Assembly: GCA_958296295.1 (NCBI GenBank)
Contig: OY282460.1
Coordinates: forward strand, 2,914,001 to 2,978,000
Direction of reading: 5' to 3'
Source: an uncultured Pseudomonadales bacterium
GTDB lineage: Bacteria; Pseudomonadota; Gammaproteobacteria; Pseudomonadales; Azotimanducaceae
DNA: 64,000 nucleotides
Below are positions 27,489 to 36,179 of the stretch, piece by piece (position 1 is the first letter of the stretch; each line of letters begins with the position of its first letter). The notes under the pieces were generated by a model. It did not search any database. It saw nothing but the letters and a program-made list of their open reading frames with translations, and had not been told where the DNA came from. Made by a program: the position numbers and the translations under genes.

Positions 27489-28706
27489 ATGCAGATGTTC
27501 GAGTTTCGGTCGGTCGCGAAGGAGGAGATGCCCGCGCTCAGGCGGCTTGGCCGCTACGTGTTCGGCGATTCGGATGCCGACGAAGAAGACGACGACATCC
27601 TGCGGCCGGAGTGGACCCACGCGGCATTCCACCAAGGGCGTCTGGTGGCGTCCTCGGCCGGCTACCCCTTCAAGGTGCGGCTGAACGGTCGCGGCGCGCC
27701 GGCGGACGGCGTCACCGCGGTGGGCACGAACCCGGGCTATCGCCGCCGCGGCCTCTTGCGGCGGCTGATGGGCGATCTCTTGGTTCGGGCCCGCGAAAAC
27801 GGCCAGCCGGTCTCGATCCTGTGGGCGTCCATGGGCGCGATCTACCAGCGTTTCGGCTATGGGCTGGCATCGGCCCAAGTGGAATACGACTTCGACCCGC
27901 GCTTCGCGGACTTCCAGTTCGGCGCACCGGCAAGCGGTTTCACGCGCATGGCGGAGAAGGACGAAGCGGTGCCCGTCATCAGCGACCTCTACCGCCGTTT
28001 CATCGAACCCCGCAATCTGCTGCTGCATCGCGCGCCAGCGCTCTGGCAACTGCCGTTCCGTCGCAAAAAGCCCAACTGGCACTGCGCCATCCACTACGAC
28101 GGAAACGAAGTGGCCGACGGCTATCTGCTGTACACCGTCGGCACGCGGCAAGAGACGAGCGGAGATCCGGGACTCAACCAAGCGCTCGGCATCCGGGATT
28201 TCGTGTGGCGCGACATGAACGCCTACCGCGGCCTTTGGGATTTCGTCCGCGCCCACGATCTGGTCGGCCAGGTGACCACGCACATGGCCGCCGAAGACGA
28301 TCCCGCGCCTTCTCTTTTGCTCGAACCCCGGCTGTTGCGGCGCCGCACCAGCGACGGCATCTGGTTGCGCGTGGTGGACGCGGCGGCGGCCTTGGCGGCG
28401 CGGGGCTACGACCATATCGGCGAGACCACCTTGGGCATTGCCGAGGATGCCGATTGCCCGTGGAACGTGGGCGTCTACCGTTTGGCCACGGACGGGCGGC
28501 AGGCGGAAGTGGCCAAGCGGCCACCCGGCGACGAGCCGGAAATCGCCATCGCGCCCCACGGCCTCGCTTCGCTGCTCGCCGGCTACTCGTCGCTCAGCCA
28601 CCTGGTTCGCGTAGGCCGCGCCAAAGTTGCCGACGACCGGCGTTTGCCGACGCTGGACGCGCTCTTCGGCACGCGCTACCGACCACACTGCATGGACGGT
28701 TTTTGA
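27489..28706 (+). CDS. Eis-like GNAT-family N-acetyltransferase
   Basis: A 405-residue protein built like Eis: an N-terminal GNAT domain with the acetyl-CoA loop GTNPGYRRRGLLRRLM (about residues 78-93), a second GNAT-like half, and a C-terminal sterol-carrier-like domain (EIAIAPHGLASLLAGYSS). Eis relatives acetylate amines such as aminoglycosides or polyamines; the true substrate here is unknown. ATG 27489 was chosen as the first start in the conserved region; ATG 27495 is possible. Upstream in-frame codons belong to the shadow of the phosphatase gene. Confidence 0.88.
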   Translation: MQMFEFRSVAKEEMPALRRLGRYVFGDSDADEEDDDILRPEWTHAAFHQGRLVASSAGYPFKVRLNGRGAPADGVTAVGTNPGYRRRGLLRRLMGDLLVRARENGQPVSILWASMGAIYQRFGYGLASAQVEYDFDPRFADFQFGAPASGFTRMAEKDEAVPVISDLYRRFIEPRNLLLHRAPALWQLPFRRKKPNWHCAIHYDGNEVADGYLLYTVGTRQETSGDPGLNQALGIRDFVWRDMNAYRGLWDFVRAHDLVGQVTTHMAAEDDPAPSLLLEPRLLRRRTSDGIWLRVVDAAAALAARGYDHIGETTLGIAEDADCPWNVGVYRLATDGRQAEVAKRPPGDEPEIAIAPHGLASLLAGYSSLSHLVRVGRAKVADDRRLPTLDALFGTRYRPHCMDGF

Positions 28707-28754
28707 GCGCCGAACTTTCATGCCGCACCTCGACAGAACATCCAACCCGAAGAG

Positions 28755-29537
28755 TTGCGCCGGCCCGTGAAGCCGCAGCTCGCAGACGCCCTCGGCCGCT
28801 TCCTCGAGGCGCCCAACGACCCGGTGGAGGCCGCGCTGGTGGTCGCCCGCATCATCAATCCGCAAGCCGAGGTCGGCTGGGCGCGCCAAGAGATTCGCCG
28901 GCTGGCGACGGTGCTCGGCGCAGCGAAGGCGGCCAACATCCCCGCCGAACTCGCGCGCCAGGGTTTCGCCGGGGCCGGCAAGCTCTACCACGAGGTGGAC
29001 AACAACCGCCTCGATCACGTGCTGCGGACGCGCCGCGGCATACCCATCTCGCTGGGCGTCGTCTGCCTTGGCGTCGCCCGCCACCTTGGCTTTCCCGCCA
29101 CCGGCATCAACTTCCCCCGGCACTTTCTCGTGCGCACGGGCGATGTGCTGTTGGACCCCTACAAGATGGCGCCAACGTCTGTCGAGACCTGCCGCGAATG
29201 GTTGAAAGAAAATGACATATCTGAAGATGGCGCATTCGACGTGGCGGCCCCGCGGGACATCGCCCAGCGTATGCTCAACAACGTCCGGTCCACCGTCCAC
29301 GAACGCGGCGACTTCGCCCGTTCGCTGGAGATCACGGATTACCAGTTGATGATCACGCCGAACTCCTACGCTTTGCATTTGGAACGGGCGGACGCCTGGC
29401 TCGCGCTGGAAGCGCCGGAAATGGTGGCGACGGAACTGGAGAAAGCCATGCGCAACGCCCCCACGGAGAATATCGCCGACCGTTTGCGCCAACGGCTCGA
29501 ACGGGCGCGCCGCCTGCGCAAGTCCGCGGTGCATTGA
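28755..29537 (+). CDS. SirB1 family transglutaminase-like/TPR protein
   Basis: A 260-residue protein of the SirB1 (UPF0162) family. The first two thirds show the transglutaminase-like core (YHEVDNNRLDHVLRTRRGIPISLGVVCLGVARHLG and GINFPRHFLVR), the remainder a pair of TPR helices (SYALHLERADAWLALEAPEMV). In other gammaproteobacteria these genes lie near prmC and hemA, not seen here. The catalytic role is not established for the family. The start is uncertain: TTG 28755 after GAAGAG or GTG 28767; neither has a good ribosome site. Confidence 0.85.
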   Translation: MRRPVKPQLADALGRFLEAPNDPVEAALVVARIINPQAEVGWARQEIRRLATVLGAAKAANIPAELARQGFAGAGKLYHEVDNNRLDHVLRTRRGIPISLGVVCLGVARHLGFPATGINFPRHFLVRTGDVLLDPYKMAPTSVETCREWLKENDISEDGAFDVAAPRDIAQRMLNNVRSTVHERGDFARSLEITDYQLMITPNSYALHLERADAWLALEAPEMVATELEKAMRNAPTENIADRLRQRLERARRLRKSAVH

Positions 29538-29595
29538 CCGTGTCTTGGCAGCGCTCCTTGGCGCGCCGCGCCGAGCGCCGCGTGGAGTTGAATCA

Positions 29596-30795
29596 ATGAC
29601 CGTGGACATCGACGCCATCCGCGCCGCCCGGGGGCGCATCGGCAGCGACATCGCCAAGACGCCGCTCGCCAAGTCCTACACGCTGTCGAATCTGCTTGGC
29701 GCGGACATTCACCTGAAGTTCGAGAACCGTCAGTTCACCGCCTCGTTCAAGGAGCGCGGGGCGCTCAACCGGCTCTTGCAGCTCAGCGCCGACGAACGTC
29801 GGCGCGGCGTCGCCGCCATGTCCGCCGGCAACCACGCCCAAGCCCTCGCCTACCACGGTGCGCGCCTGCACATCCCGGTGACCATCGTGATGCCGCGCCG
29901 CACTCCGAATGCCAAAGTGGCGAAAACCCGGGTGTTCGGGGCGGAAGTGACGCTGCACGGCAGCGTGTTCGCCGAGACGCTGGAGTACACCGAAACGCTG
30001 GCGCGGGAACGCAACCTCACCTTGGTGCACCCGTTCGACGACGACGCGATCATCGCCGGGCAGGGCACGCTGGGCATCGAAATACTGGAGCAAATGCCGG
30101 ACGTGGACACCCTTATCGTGCCGGTCGGCGGCGGCGGATTGCTTGCCGGAGTGGCCGTGGCGGTGCGCGCTTCCCGCCCGGACGCGACGTTGGTCGGCGT
30201 GCAAGCCGAGCGCTATCGCGCCGCCGCGGATCTGTTCAACGATCGGCCACTGTCGGCCCCCAACCCGGGCACGGTGGCCGAGGGCATCGCGGTGGAGAAG
30301 CCGGGGGCGCGCACGATGCCGCTAATCCGAGCCCACGCGGATCAGTTGGTGACGGTTTCCGAGGACGAGATAGAGAGGGCCGTGTTCGCGCTGCTGGAAA
30401 TCGAGAAGACGGTCACCGAAGGCGCCGGGGCCGCGGCGTTGGCGGCCATAATCTCCAAGCCCGCCATCGCCGCCGGCAAAACGGTGGTCGTCGTGAGCGG
30501 CGGCAACATCGACATGATGCAGCTCTCCTCGGTGCTGCAACGCGGCCTCGTCCGCAGCAAGCGCTTGGTGCGCCTCGCCGTGGAGGTGCCCGACGTCCCG
30601 GGCTCGCTGGCCGCCTTGACGCGCATCTTGGGCGACTTGGACAGCAACATCGTGGACATCGTGCATCAACGCTCGTTCCACGCTTCCTCCGCCCGCACGA
30701 CGCTCATTCAGTTCGAGCTGCAGATGCGCGGCGAAGAACAGGTGGAACAGGTGGTCGCGTCATTGCGCGCGGCCGGCTACGAAGCGCGCCAGTGA
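29596..30795 (+). CDS. ilvA: Threonine ammonia-lyase with C-terminal ACT domain
   Basis: A 399-residue PLP enzyme converting threonine to 2-oxobutanoate for isoleucine synthesis (serine is also used by this group). The PLP lysine lies in FTASFKERGALNRL, the glycine-rich phosphate loop is VPVGGGGLLAGVAVA, and a late VVVSGGNID motif closes the catalytic domain. The C-terminal 75 residues form one ACT domain (LAVEVPDVPGSLAALTRILG), placing it with the single-ACT form, shorter than the two-ACT enzyme of enterics. It ends 19 nt inside the convergent aspartic protease gene. Confidence 0.9.
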   Translation: MTVDIDAIRAARGRIGSDIAKTPLAKSYTLSNLLGADIHLKFENRQFTASFKERGALNRLLQLSADERRRGVAAMSAGNHAQALAYHGARLHIPVTIVMPRRTPNAKVAKTRVFGAEVTLHGSVFAETLEYTETLARERNLTLVHPFDDDAIIAGQGTLGIEILEQMPDVDTLIVPVGGGGLLAGVAVAVRASRPDATLVGVQAERYRAAADLFNDRPLSAPNPGTVAEGIAVEKPGARTMPLIRAHADQLVTVSEDEIERAVFALLEIEKTVTEGAGAAALAAIISKPAIAAGKTVVVVSGGNIDMMQLSSVLQRGLVRSKRLVRLAVEVPDVPGSLAALTRILGDLDSNIVDIVHQRSFHASSARTTLIQFELQMRGEEQVEQVVASLRAAGYEARQ

Positions 30796-31340
30796 TCCGG
30801 CGGTCGGCGCTGCACGGCAACGCCCACCGACCGTCTCCGCCCTACCCCGCCTGCGCGGTGCGCGTTCGCGCCGGGGCGCGTCAGGTGTTTGCGAAATGGC
30901 TGCGCCGAGCCAGTCCGCGCCCATGTTCCCACCGTTCCCGCCACGTCCGCCCCAAGGCGAGGCCCTGCCGGTCGAAAACCCCGCAACCGCACCGCCGGCA
31001 GCCGCTTGAGGCGCTGGCTGCGGGGGTCCACCTCGATGCCGGCGGATTCCAACGCGGTGACACCAAGCAACGGTTCGGATCCCTCGTCGCCGAAGACGAT
31101 CACGCCGCCGGAGATTTCGCCCATGACTTCCAGTTCACCAACCGTCACGTCCATCGCCACCTCGCGGCCATCGGCTGTGGCGTAGAGCCGCCGGCCGGTG
31201 GGCCGCAGTCCAATGGCCTCGAGATGGCGCTTGGGCACCAGAGAGTCCACCGCGCCAGTGTCCACCAGAAAGGCGCTCGTCCAAGCGCGACCGCGTTGCG
31301 CGGGATTGCGCACAGTCACGTCCACATGGGTGATGCCCAC
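30777..31340 (-). CDS. Clan AA (retropepsin-like) aspartic protease
   Basis: A 187-residue protein whose first 115 residues match the small single-domain retroviral-type aspartic proteases of bacteria: catalytic FLVDTGAVDSLVP (D-T-G), flap region, and the second-strand GVIVFGDEG followed by LLGVTALESAGIEVDPRSQRLKRLPAV. GTG is preceded by AAGGAG with 7 nt spacing. Typical members end shortly after the last motif; here about 65 extra residues of basic, low-complexity text follow and overlap the threonine dehydratase end by 19 nt, so a lost stop codon or frameshift near residue 125 is possible. Confidence 0.8.
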   Translation of the reverse strand: MGITHVDVTVRNPAQRGRAWTSAFLVDTGAVDSLVPKRHLEAIGLRPTGRRLYATADGREVAMDVTVGELEVMGEISGGVIVFGDEGSEPLLGVTALESAGIEVDPRSQRLKRLPAVRLRGFRPAGPRLGADVAGTVGTWARTGSAQPFRKHLTRPGANAHRAGGVGRRRSVGVAVQRRPPDHWRAS

Positions 31341-31506
31341 CAGCGGTCTCCTTAGGATGCGGCATTGCCGTCAACGCGGATTGTAACCGGCGAGTTTGCA
31401 GCGCATGGGGCGCGGTCGGGCGCGAAAAAAGGGGTTGAATCTCTGCCCGCAATGGCTGATAGTCGGGGGTAAGCAAGGCCGAGGAAAGCGAGGGCCGAGC
31501 GAAGAC

Positions 31507-31944
31507 ATGCGGTTTGTGAACACCACCATCGCTGTGGCGTTGTTTGGGCTGGCGCTCTTGGAGTTCTGGTTGCTGGACGACTTGGCGGCGGCATTCACGT
31601 TCGTGCTCGCCGCGCTGATGGCTGCCTTGGCCTCCAAACACTGGCTGCGGACCCCGCTCGTGCGCCTCTTGGCGTTCCTCTCCACCGCCGTCATGTTCTG
31701 TTGCTTCTGGCGTTTCTTCGCCCTCACGCCCGTGTTGCAGGCGAATTGGTATTGGCAAGCCGACACCTTGAACGTGGTGGGCATGTTGCTGGCGGGTTTC
31801 GGCATGATTCCCGTGGTGGCCGAATACAGCTGCCGCATGAAAGCGAACGCCGAATGTGAACGCGGACAGCGAGCGGCCGCCGAACGCCGGCCGCCGGTTC
31901 TCGCCACCCTTAGGTCGCAAATCTCGGATCACCTCGGCACCTGA
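31507..31944 (+). CDS. Small integral membrane protein
   Basis: A 145-residue protein with about four hydrophobic helices (NTTIAVALFGLALLEFWLL, AAFTFVLAALMAALAS, LLAFLSTAVMFCCFWRFFAL, VVGMLLAGFGMIPVVAEY) and a charged cytoplasmic-looking tail. I do not recognise the family. ATG 31507 lies at the start of the first helix; a longer open frame upstream is less likely to be translated. It is flanked by the divergent protease gene and the convergent oxidoreductase, and stands alone. The Trp/Cys-rich helix (CCFWRFF) is notable. Confidence 0.6.
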   Translation: MRFVNTTIAVALFGLALLEFWLLDDLAAAFTFVLAALMAALASKHWLRTPLVRLLAFLSTAVMFCCFWRFFALTPVLQANWYWQADTLNVVGMLLAGFGMIPVVAEYSCRMKANAECERGQRAAAERRPPVLATLRSQISDHLGT

Positions 31945-32069
31945 CGGCACACGCGGCTGCGGCGGGCAGAGCGCACCGCTCGAAGTCCGTCGGGCGTCTC
32001 TTTACCGCCAACCAGCGCCAACCGTTCGATTCCGCCGGGTTCAATGGCCCAGTCTTGTTCTCGGCGTCG

Positions 32070-33008
32070 TCAAGCGCCGCGAACCGCCGGCAACACCTCC
32101 TCCAGATAGGCTTCCAGCGCGTCCTGATCCCACGGCGCCCGCAAGGCCACATTCACCGCGTCCGCCCCGCGTTCCACATATTGCCCTACGAGCTCGGCCG
32201 CTTCGCCAGGCCCGCACAGCAGCGATCCCGACCGAACCCGATCCGCCTGACCACGCCAATCCGCGGCCAGCTTGCGCCGCTCGTTTTCGAGGCCGGCGGC
32301 ATCCAGGGCCATATGGAACGCGACGTTGACGCCGCGGCGAATCGTCGCCGGGTCCCGTCCTTCGGCCTCGCACCATTGGTCGAGCACGCCGGCGAGCCGG
32401 CCGAATTCGGCGGCGCTCACATAGGCCGCGTTCCAGCCATCGGCGCGGCGGGCCGCGATCTCCAGCGTGCGCTTCTCGCCACGACCGCCCACCCACAGCG
32501 GCAGGCGCGATTGCACAGGTTTCGGCCGGCATGTGGCATCGTCCACTTGAAAGTGCCGACCGGCGAAGGTGACCCGGTCTTCGTCCAGCAGTCGCCGCAC
32601 CACGGCCGCCGCTTCGTCGAGCATGTCCAGGCGCGTGCCAATGTCCGGGAAGGGATAGCCGTAGGCCAAGGCCTCTTGCACATGCCAGCCGGCGCCGAGG
32701 CCGAGTTCGAATCGTCCGCCCGAGAGGTGGTCGAGGGTGGTCGCCGCCTTTGCCAGCAAGGCCGGGTTGCGGTAGCCGGCGCAGAACACCAAGCAGCCGA
32801 TGCGGGCGTGCCGCGTCTCCGCGGCCAAAGCGCCGAGAGTGGTCAAAGCCTCGAAATGCGCTTGGCCGCCGCCTTGGAACGGCGCTTCGTAGAAGTGATC
32901 CCAAACCGAGATCCAGTCCACGCCGGCGGCATCCAACCGGCGCCACAGCACCCGCAAGTCGGCCGCCGAGAGATTCTGCTGACCGATGTGAACGCCGAAC
33001 GAGGCCAT
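32070..33008 (-). CDS. LLM-class flavin (F420/FMN) oxidoreductase
   Basis: A 312-residue TIM-barrel flavin enzyme of the luciferase-like monooxygenase class. Characteristic parts are SVWDHFY after the first strand, TLGALAAETRHARIGCLVFCAGYRNPALLAKAATTLD, LGLGAGWHVQEALAYGYPFP and PLWVGGRGEKRTLEIAARRADGWN. These proteins use reduced FMN or F420; members with the GWHVQEA segment are often called F420-dependent, but cofactor choice cannot be read here. The start ATG follows a second ATG (33020) by four codons. It is divergent from nadE. Confidence 0.88.
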   Translation of the reverse strand: MASFGVHIGQQNLSAADLRVLWRRLDAAGVDWISVWDHFYEAPFQGGGQAHFEALTTLGALAAETRHARIGCLVFCAGYRNPALLAKAATTLDHLSGGRFELGLGAGWHVQEALAYGYPFPDIGTRLDMLDEAAAVVRRLLDEDRVTFAGRHFQVDDATCRPKPVQSRLPLWVGGRGEKRTLEIAARRADGWNAAYVSAAEFGRLAGVLDQWCEAEGRDPATIRRGVNVAFHMALDAAGLENERRKLAADWRGQADRVRSGSLLCGPGEAAELVGQYVERGADAVNVALRAPWDQDALEAYLEEVLPAVRGA

Positions 33009-33061
33009 GCGCGACACCATAGCAAACGTGCCCGCAGGCGGTTCGACCATAGGCGGACTGC

Positions 33062-33073
33062 TAAACTGCGCCA
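33062..33073 (+). promoter_or_regulatory. Candidate -10 element of a leaderless nadE promoter
   Basis: TAAACT (33062-33067) is followed by GCGCCA and directly by the nadE ATG. No Shine-Dalgarno sequence exists between hexamer and ATG, so a transcript would start within about one base of the start codon. No convincing -35 is visible. The spacing and base pattern match two other genes of the window. Confidence 0.4.
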
Positions 33074-34999
33074 ATGGGAAGGGACTACACCCGTCTCGGC
33101 TTCGTGAAGGTGGCGCTCGCCGCACCGCCGGTGGCGGTTGCGGATCCGATCGCCAACGCCAAGACGATTCTGGCAGCCTACGGCCAAGCACCGACGGACG
33201 CGGCTTTGGTGCTCATGCCGGAGCTGTGCGTCACCGGCTACACCTGCGAAGACCTGTTCTTCTCCGACGACCTGCGCCGCTCCACACGCACCGCTCTTTG
33301 CAAAGCGGCGGCGGCCAGCGACGAGCGCGCCCTCGTTGTGGGCGCGCCTTGGTGGCTCCCGGACGGGCGCATTCTCAACTGCGCCTTCGTATGCGTGCGC
33401 GGAAGAATCGTCGGCGCGGTGCCCAAACTCGCGCAGCCCAACCACGGCGAGTTCTATGAAAAGCGCTGGTTCGCTTCCGGACTCGACTGCGCGTTCGACA
33501 TACAAGACGAGGTGGGGGAGTTCCCGCTTCGCGCGGATCTTCTCTTTCGGTTGGGCGACACCGCTTTCGGCATCGAGCTGTGCGAAGACCTGTGGGCGCC
33601 ACTGCCGCCGAGCGGCGGCCTCGCCCTCGGCGGGGCGCAACTGCTGCTGAACCTCTCCGCAAGCACGGAACTGGTGGCGAAGGCGGATTATCGCCGCGAG
33701 CTGGTGCGAACCCAGAGCGCCCGCACGATTTCCGCCTACGTCTACGCCGGCGCCGGGCCCACCGAGTCCACCAAGGATGTCGTTTTCGGCGGCCACCTGC
33801 TGGTGGCGGAGAACGGCCAGCTACTGGCGGAATCCGAGCGCTTCGCGTTGCACGGCGCAAGCCTCTGCGTGGAAGTGGACTGCGCTCGGCTGCGCCACGA
33901 CCGGGTGGCCAACAACACGTTCGCCAGTGCCCGGCGCCATGCCCCTGCGGTGGTGGACGTCGGCCCGCCGCCGGCCCTGCACCACATCGAACGGTCGTTC
34001 TCTCGGCAACCCTTCGTGCCGCCGGACGAAACCGAACTCGACGCCCGCGCCCGCGAGGTGCTGGCCATCCAAGCCACCGGGCTGGCGCGGCGAATGCTGG
34101 CGGCGAACGCCGATTGCCTGATCATCGGGCTCTCCGGCGGGCTGGACTCCACGCTCGCCTACCTCGTCTGCCTCGACGCGCTACGACTGCTCGACCGTCC
34201 CGCCACGGCTTTGCGCCCGCTCACCATGCCGGGCCCCGGCACTTCGGAGCACACCATCGAATCCGTCCGGCGGTTGGCCGGCGCGACCGCTGTGGAACTG
34301 CTGGAAGTGCCCATCCACGATGCGGTGCGGCAACACCTGCACGCCATACGCCACGACGGCCAAACGGATGTCACCTACGAGAACGCCCAAGCCCGCGAAC
34401 GAACGCAGTTGCTGTTCGACACCGCCAACCAGCTCCACGGCATCGTCGTCGGCACCGGCGATCTCTCCGAGCTGGCGCTCGGCTGGTGCACGTTCAACGG
34501 CGACCATATGGCGAACTACAACGTCAACGCCGGGGTGCCGAAAACGCTGGTGGCCTACCTGGTGCGTTGGTACGCGCAGCACCGCGCCGGCGCGGCGCTC
34601 CGGGAAGTGCTGACGCGCGTTGTCGAAACGCCCATCTCGCCGGAGTTGAAACCGGGCGACGACGGCGAAATCGGCCAGCGCACGGAGACGATCATCGGCC
34701 CGTACGAATTGCACGATTTTTTCCTGTTCCATTTCCTGCGCGGCGGCGCCGGCGCGCAGAAGGTGTTGGCGCTCGCCGAGCGGGCCTTCGCCGGCGCCTA
34801 TTCGCCCGACGCCATCAGACGGTGGCTGGCGGTTTTCTTCGAGCGGTTCTTCAGCGCGCAGTTCAAGCGCACCACCCTGCCGCCGGGCCCCAAGGTGGGC
34901 ACCGTCAGCCTCTCGCCTCGCGGCGACTGGCGAATGCCGGACGAAGCGGCGGCGAACCTGCAATTGGCGGCGCTCGCCGAGGTGGAACGCCGTGCGTAA
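33074..34999 (+). CDS. nadE: Glutamine-hydrolysing NAD+ synthetase
   Basis: A 641-residue two-domain enzyme making NAD+ from deamido-NAD+, ATP and glutamine. Residues about 1-280 are a nitrilase-type glutaminase with the Glu-Lys-Cys set: LMPELCVTGY, KLAQPNHGEFYEKRWF and FGIELCEDLW. Residues about 320-620 are the ATP-pyrophosphatase domain with SGGLDSTLAYL, VGTGDLSELALGW, and the D-F-F-L-F segment near the end. The length fits the group with a fused glutaminase. ATG lies 6 nt after a promoter-like TAAACT. The stop overlaps the next gene's GTG by 8 nt, so the two are coupled. Confidence 0.96.
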   Translation: MGRDYTRLGFVKVALAAPPVAVADPIANAKTILAAYGQAPTDAALVLMPELCVTGYTCEDLFFSDDLRRSTRTALCKAAAASDERALVVGAPWWLPDGRILNCAFVCVRGRIVGAVPKLAQPNHGEFYEKRWFASGLDCAFDIQDEVGEFPLRADLLFRLGDTAFGIELCEDLWAPLPPSGGLALGGAQLLLNLSASTELVAKADYRRELVRTQSARTISAYVYAGAGPTESTKDVVFGGHLLVAENGQLLAESERFALHGASLCVEVDCARLRHDRVANNTFASARRHAPAVVDVGPPPALHHIERSFSRQPFVPPDETELDARAREVLAIQATGLARRMLAANADCLIIGLSGGLDSTLAYLVCLDALRLLDRPATALRPLTMPGPGTSEHTIESVRRLAGATAVELLEVPIHDAVRQHLHAIRHDGQTDVTYENAQARERTQLLFDTANQLHGIVVGTGDLSELALGWCTFNGDHMANYNVNAGVPKTLVAYLVRWYAQHRAGAALREVLTRVVETPISPELKPGDDGEIGQRTETIIGPYELHDFFLFHFLRGGAGAQKVLALAERAFAGAYSPDAIRRWLAVFFERFFSAQFKRTTLPPGPKVGTVSLSPRGDWRMPDEAAANLQLAALAEVERRA

Positions 35000-35951
35000 C
35001 CGCGCGTTGCGCTGGCTGCTGCTGGGTGCCGCGGCGTGGGCGGCAACAGCCTTTTCGGCACCCGCCCGCTATTGCGACGACACCGGCGCATGGCTCCAAG
35101 TGCTGGGTTCGGGCCACGCCGCGTGGCACGACCAACGCGCCGAATCGAGCTATCTGGTGTGGCTGGACGGCCACGCGAGGTTGCTGGTGAACGCCGGTTC
35201 GGGTTCGGCGTTGCGGTTCGGCGAGGCGGGCGCGAAGTTCGCCGATCTGGACGCCATCGTGTTCAATACCTTGCAGGCGAGCACAACCACGGACTTGCCG
35301 GCGTTTCTTGCCGGCTCTCCCGGCACCGGCCGCGACCGGCCCTTGCCGGTGTTCGCGCCACCGCGAACGGATGGCCGGGCGATGGCGTTCTTCGAGCGTT
35401 TGATCGGCCTCAACGGCCTTTACCCCCGCTTGGCCGGTTTCCTGCCGCACGGTTCGGACGCGGATGCTTCGCGCGTTCCCTACGCCTTGGAGATCCACGA
35501 AGCGCCGACCCTCGGCGGGCGCCGCTGGCAGCAAGGCGGCGGCAAGCACGGCCGCCTGTTTCGCTCCGCGCACATCGCGTTGTCGGCCAAACCCGTCTTT
35601 CAGAGCGGGCGGCCCGCTGTCGCTTGGAAAGTGGCCGCCGGCGGCCGGTCGCTGGTGTTCGCCGGGGCCTTCAGCGACGAGCGCGACGACGTCTCGGCAT
35701 TCGCCGAAGACGCGGACGCGCTCATCGTCGACCACGGCATCACCCAGGGCACCCGCGGCGATCTCTTGGCGCGCTACGCGACGCCGGCCAAACTCGGCCG
35801 CATCGCGTCCAGAGCCGGCGCGCGAATGCTGATTCTCGGTCAGCGGGCGAATCGCACACGCGGGTTCGAGAACACGAGCCTGGCGGCTATCGAAGCCGAG
35901 TTCAGCGGCGCCGTCCTGTTCGCCAACGATCTGACGTGCTGGGGTTTGTGA
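34992..35951 (+). CDS. Exported metallo-beta-lactamase-fold protein lacking metal ligands
   Basis: A 319-residue exported protein with a signal peptide (LRWLLLGAAAWAATAFSAPA). The fold follows arylsulfatase/ribonuclease-Z-like members of the superfamily: LQVLGSG, LLVNAGSGSALR, the turn where H-x-H-x-D-H is expected, and later VVAGGRSLVFAGAFSD. But the metal motif reads NTLQASTTTDLPAFL where relatives have T-H-L-H-S-D-H-T-A-D-L-P, and GDT is replaced by GAF. All histidines of the core site are lost while framework residues stay, so it is probably catalytically dead and binds ligand or partner. GTG start overlaps nadE by 8 nt. Confidence 0.75.
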   Translation: MRNRALRWLLLGAAAWAATAFSAPARYCDDTGAWLQVLGSGHAAWHDQRAESSYLVWLDGHARLLVNAGSGSALRFGEAGAKFADLDAIVFNTLQASTTTDLPAFLAGSPGTGRDRPLPVFAPPRTDGRAMAFFERLIGLNGLYPRLAGFLPHGSDADASRVPYALEIHEAPTLGGRRWQQGGGKHGRLFRSAHIALSAKPVFQSGRPAVAWKVAAGGRSLVFAGAFSDERDDVSAFAEDADALIVDHGITQGTRGDLLARYATPAKLGRIASRAGARMLILGQRANRTRGFENTSLAAIEAEFSGAVLFANDLTCWGL

Positions 35952-36047
35952 CGATTCTAACGACCTGACCAGCCAGAGAGTCCGCCCCGCGCGGATTCGC
36001 TATGATCGCGCAACGCAACCCACCCAAACCCTAGCGAAGGAGATTCA

Positions 36048-36161
36048 ATGGGCAAAGGCGACATTCGCACGCGACGCGGAAAAATCGTCCGCGGCACGTT
36101 CGGCAACACGCGGCGACGCAAGAAAAAACAGAAACGAGACGGCACCGACAAGAAGAACTGA
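36048..36161 (+). CDS. Ribosomal protein bTHX-type small basic protein
   Basis: A 37-residue basic protein beginning MGKGDIRTRRGKIVRGTFGN, the signature of the 30S subunit bTHX (Thx) family, followed by a Lys/Arg tail (RRRKKKQKRDGTDKKN). Thx inserts at the top of the 30S head. AAGGAG lies 5 nt before the ATG, and a TATGAT -10-like hexamer is at 36001-36006. The tail is somewhat longer than in most members. It is too short to be found by ordinary gene-length cut-offs and was identified from the N-terminal pattern. Confidence 0.88.
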   Translation: MGKGDIRTRRGKIVRGTFGNTRRRKKKQKRDGTDKKN

Positions 36162-36179
36162 CGCCGCAGGCGCACGCCG

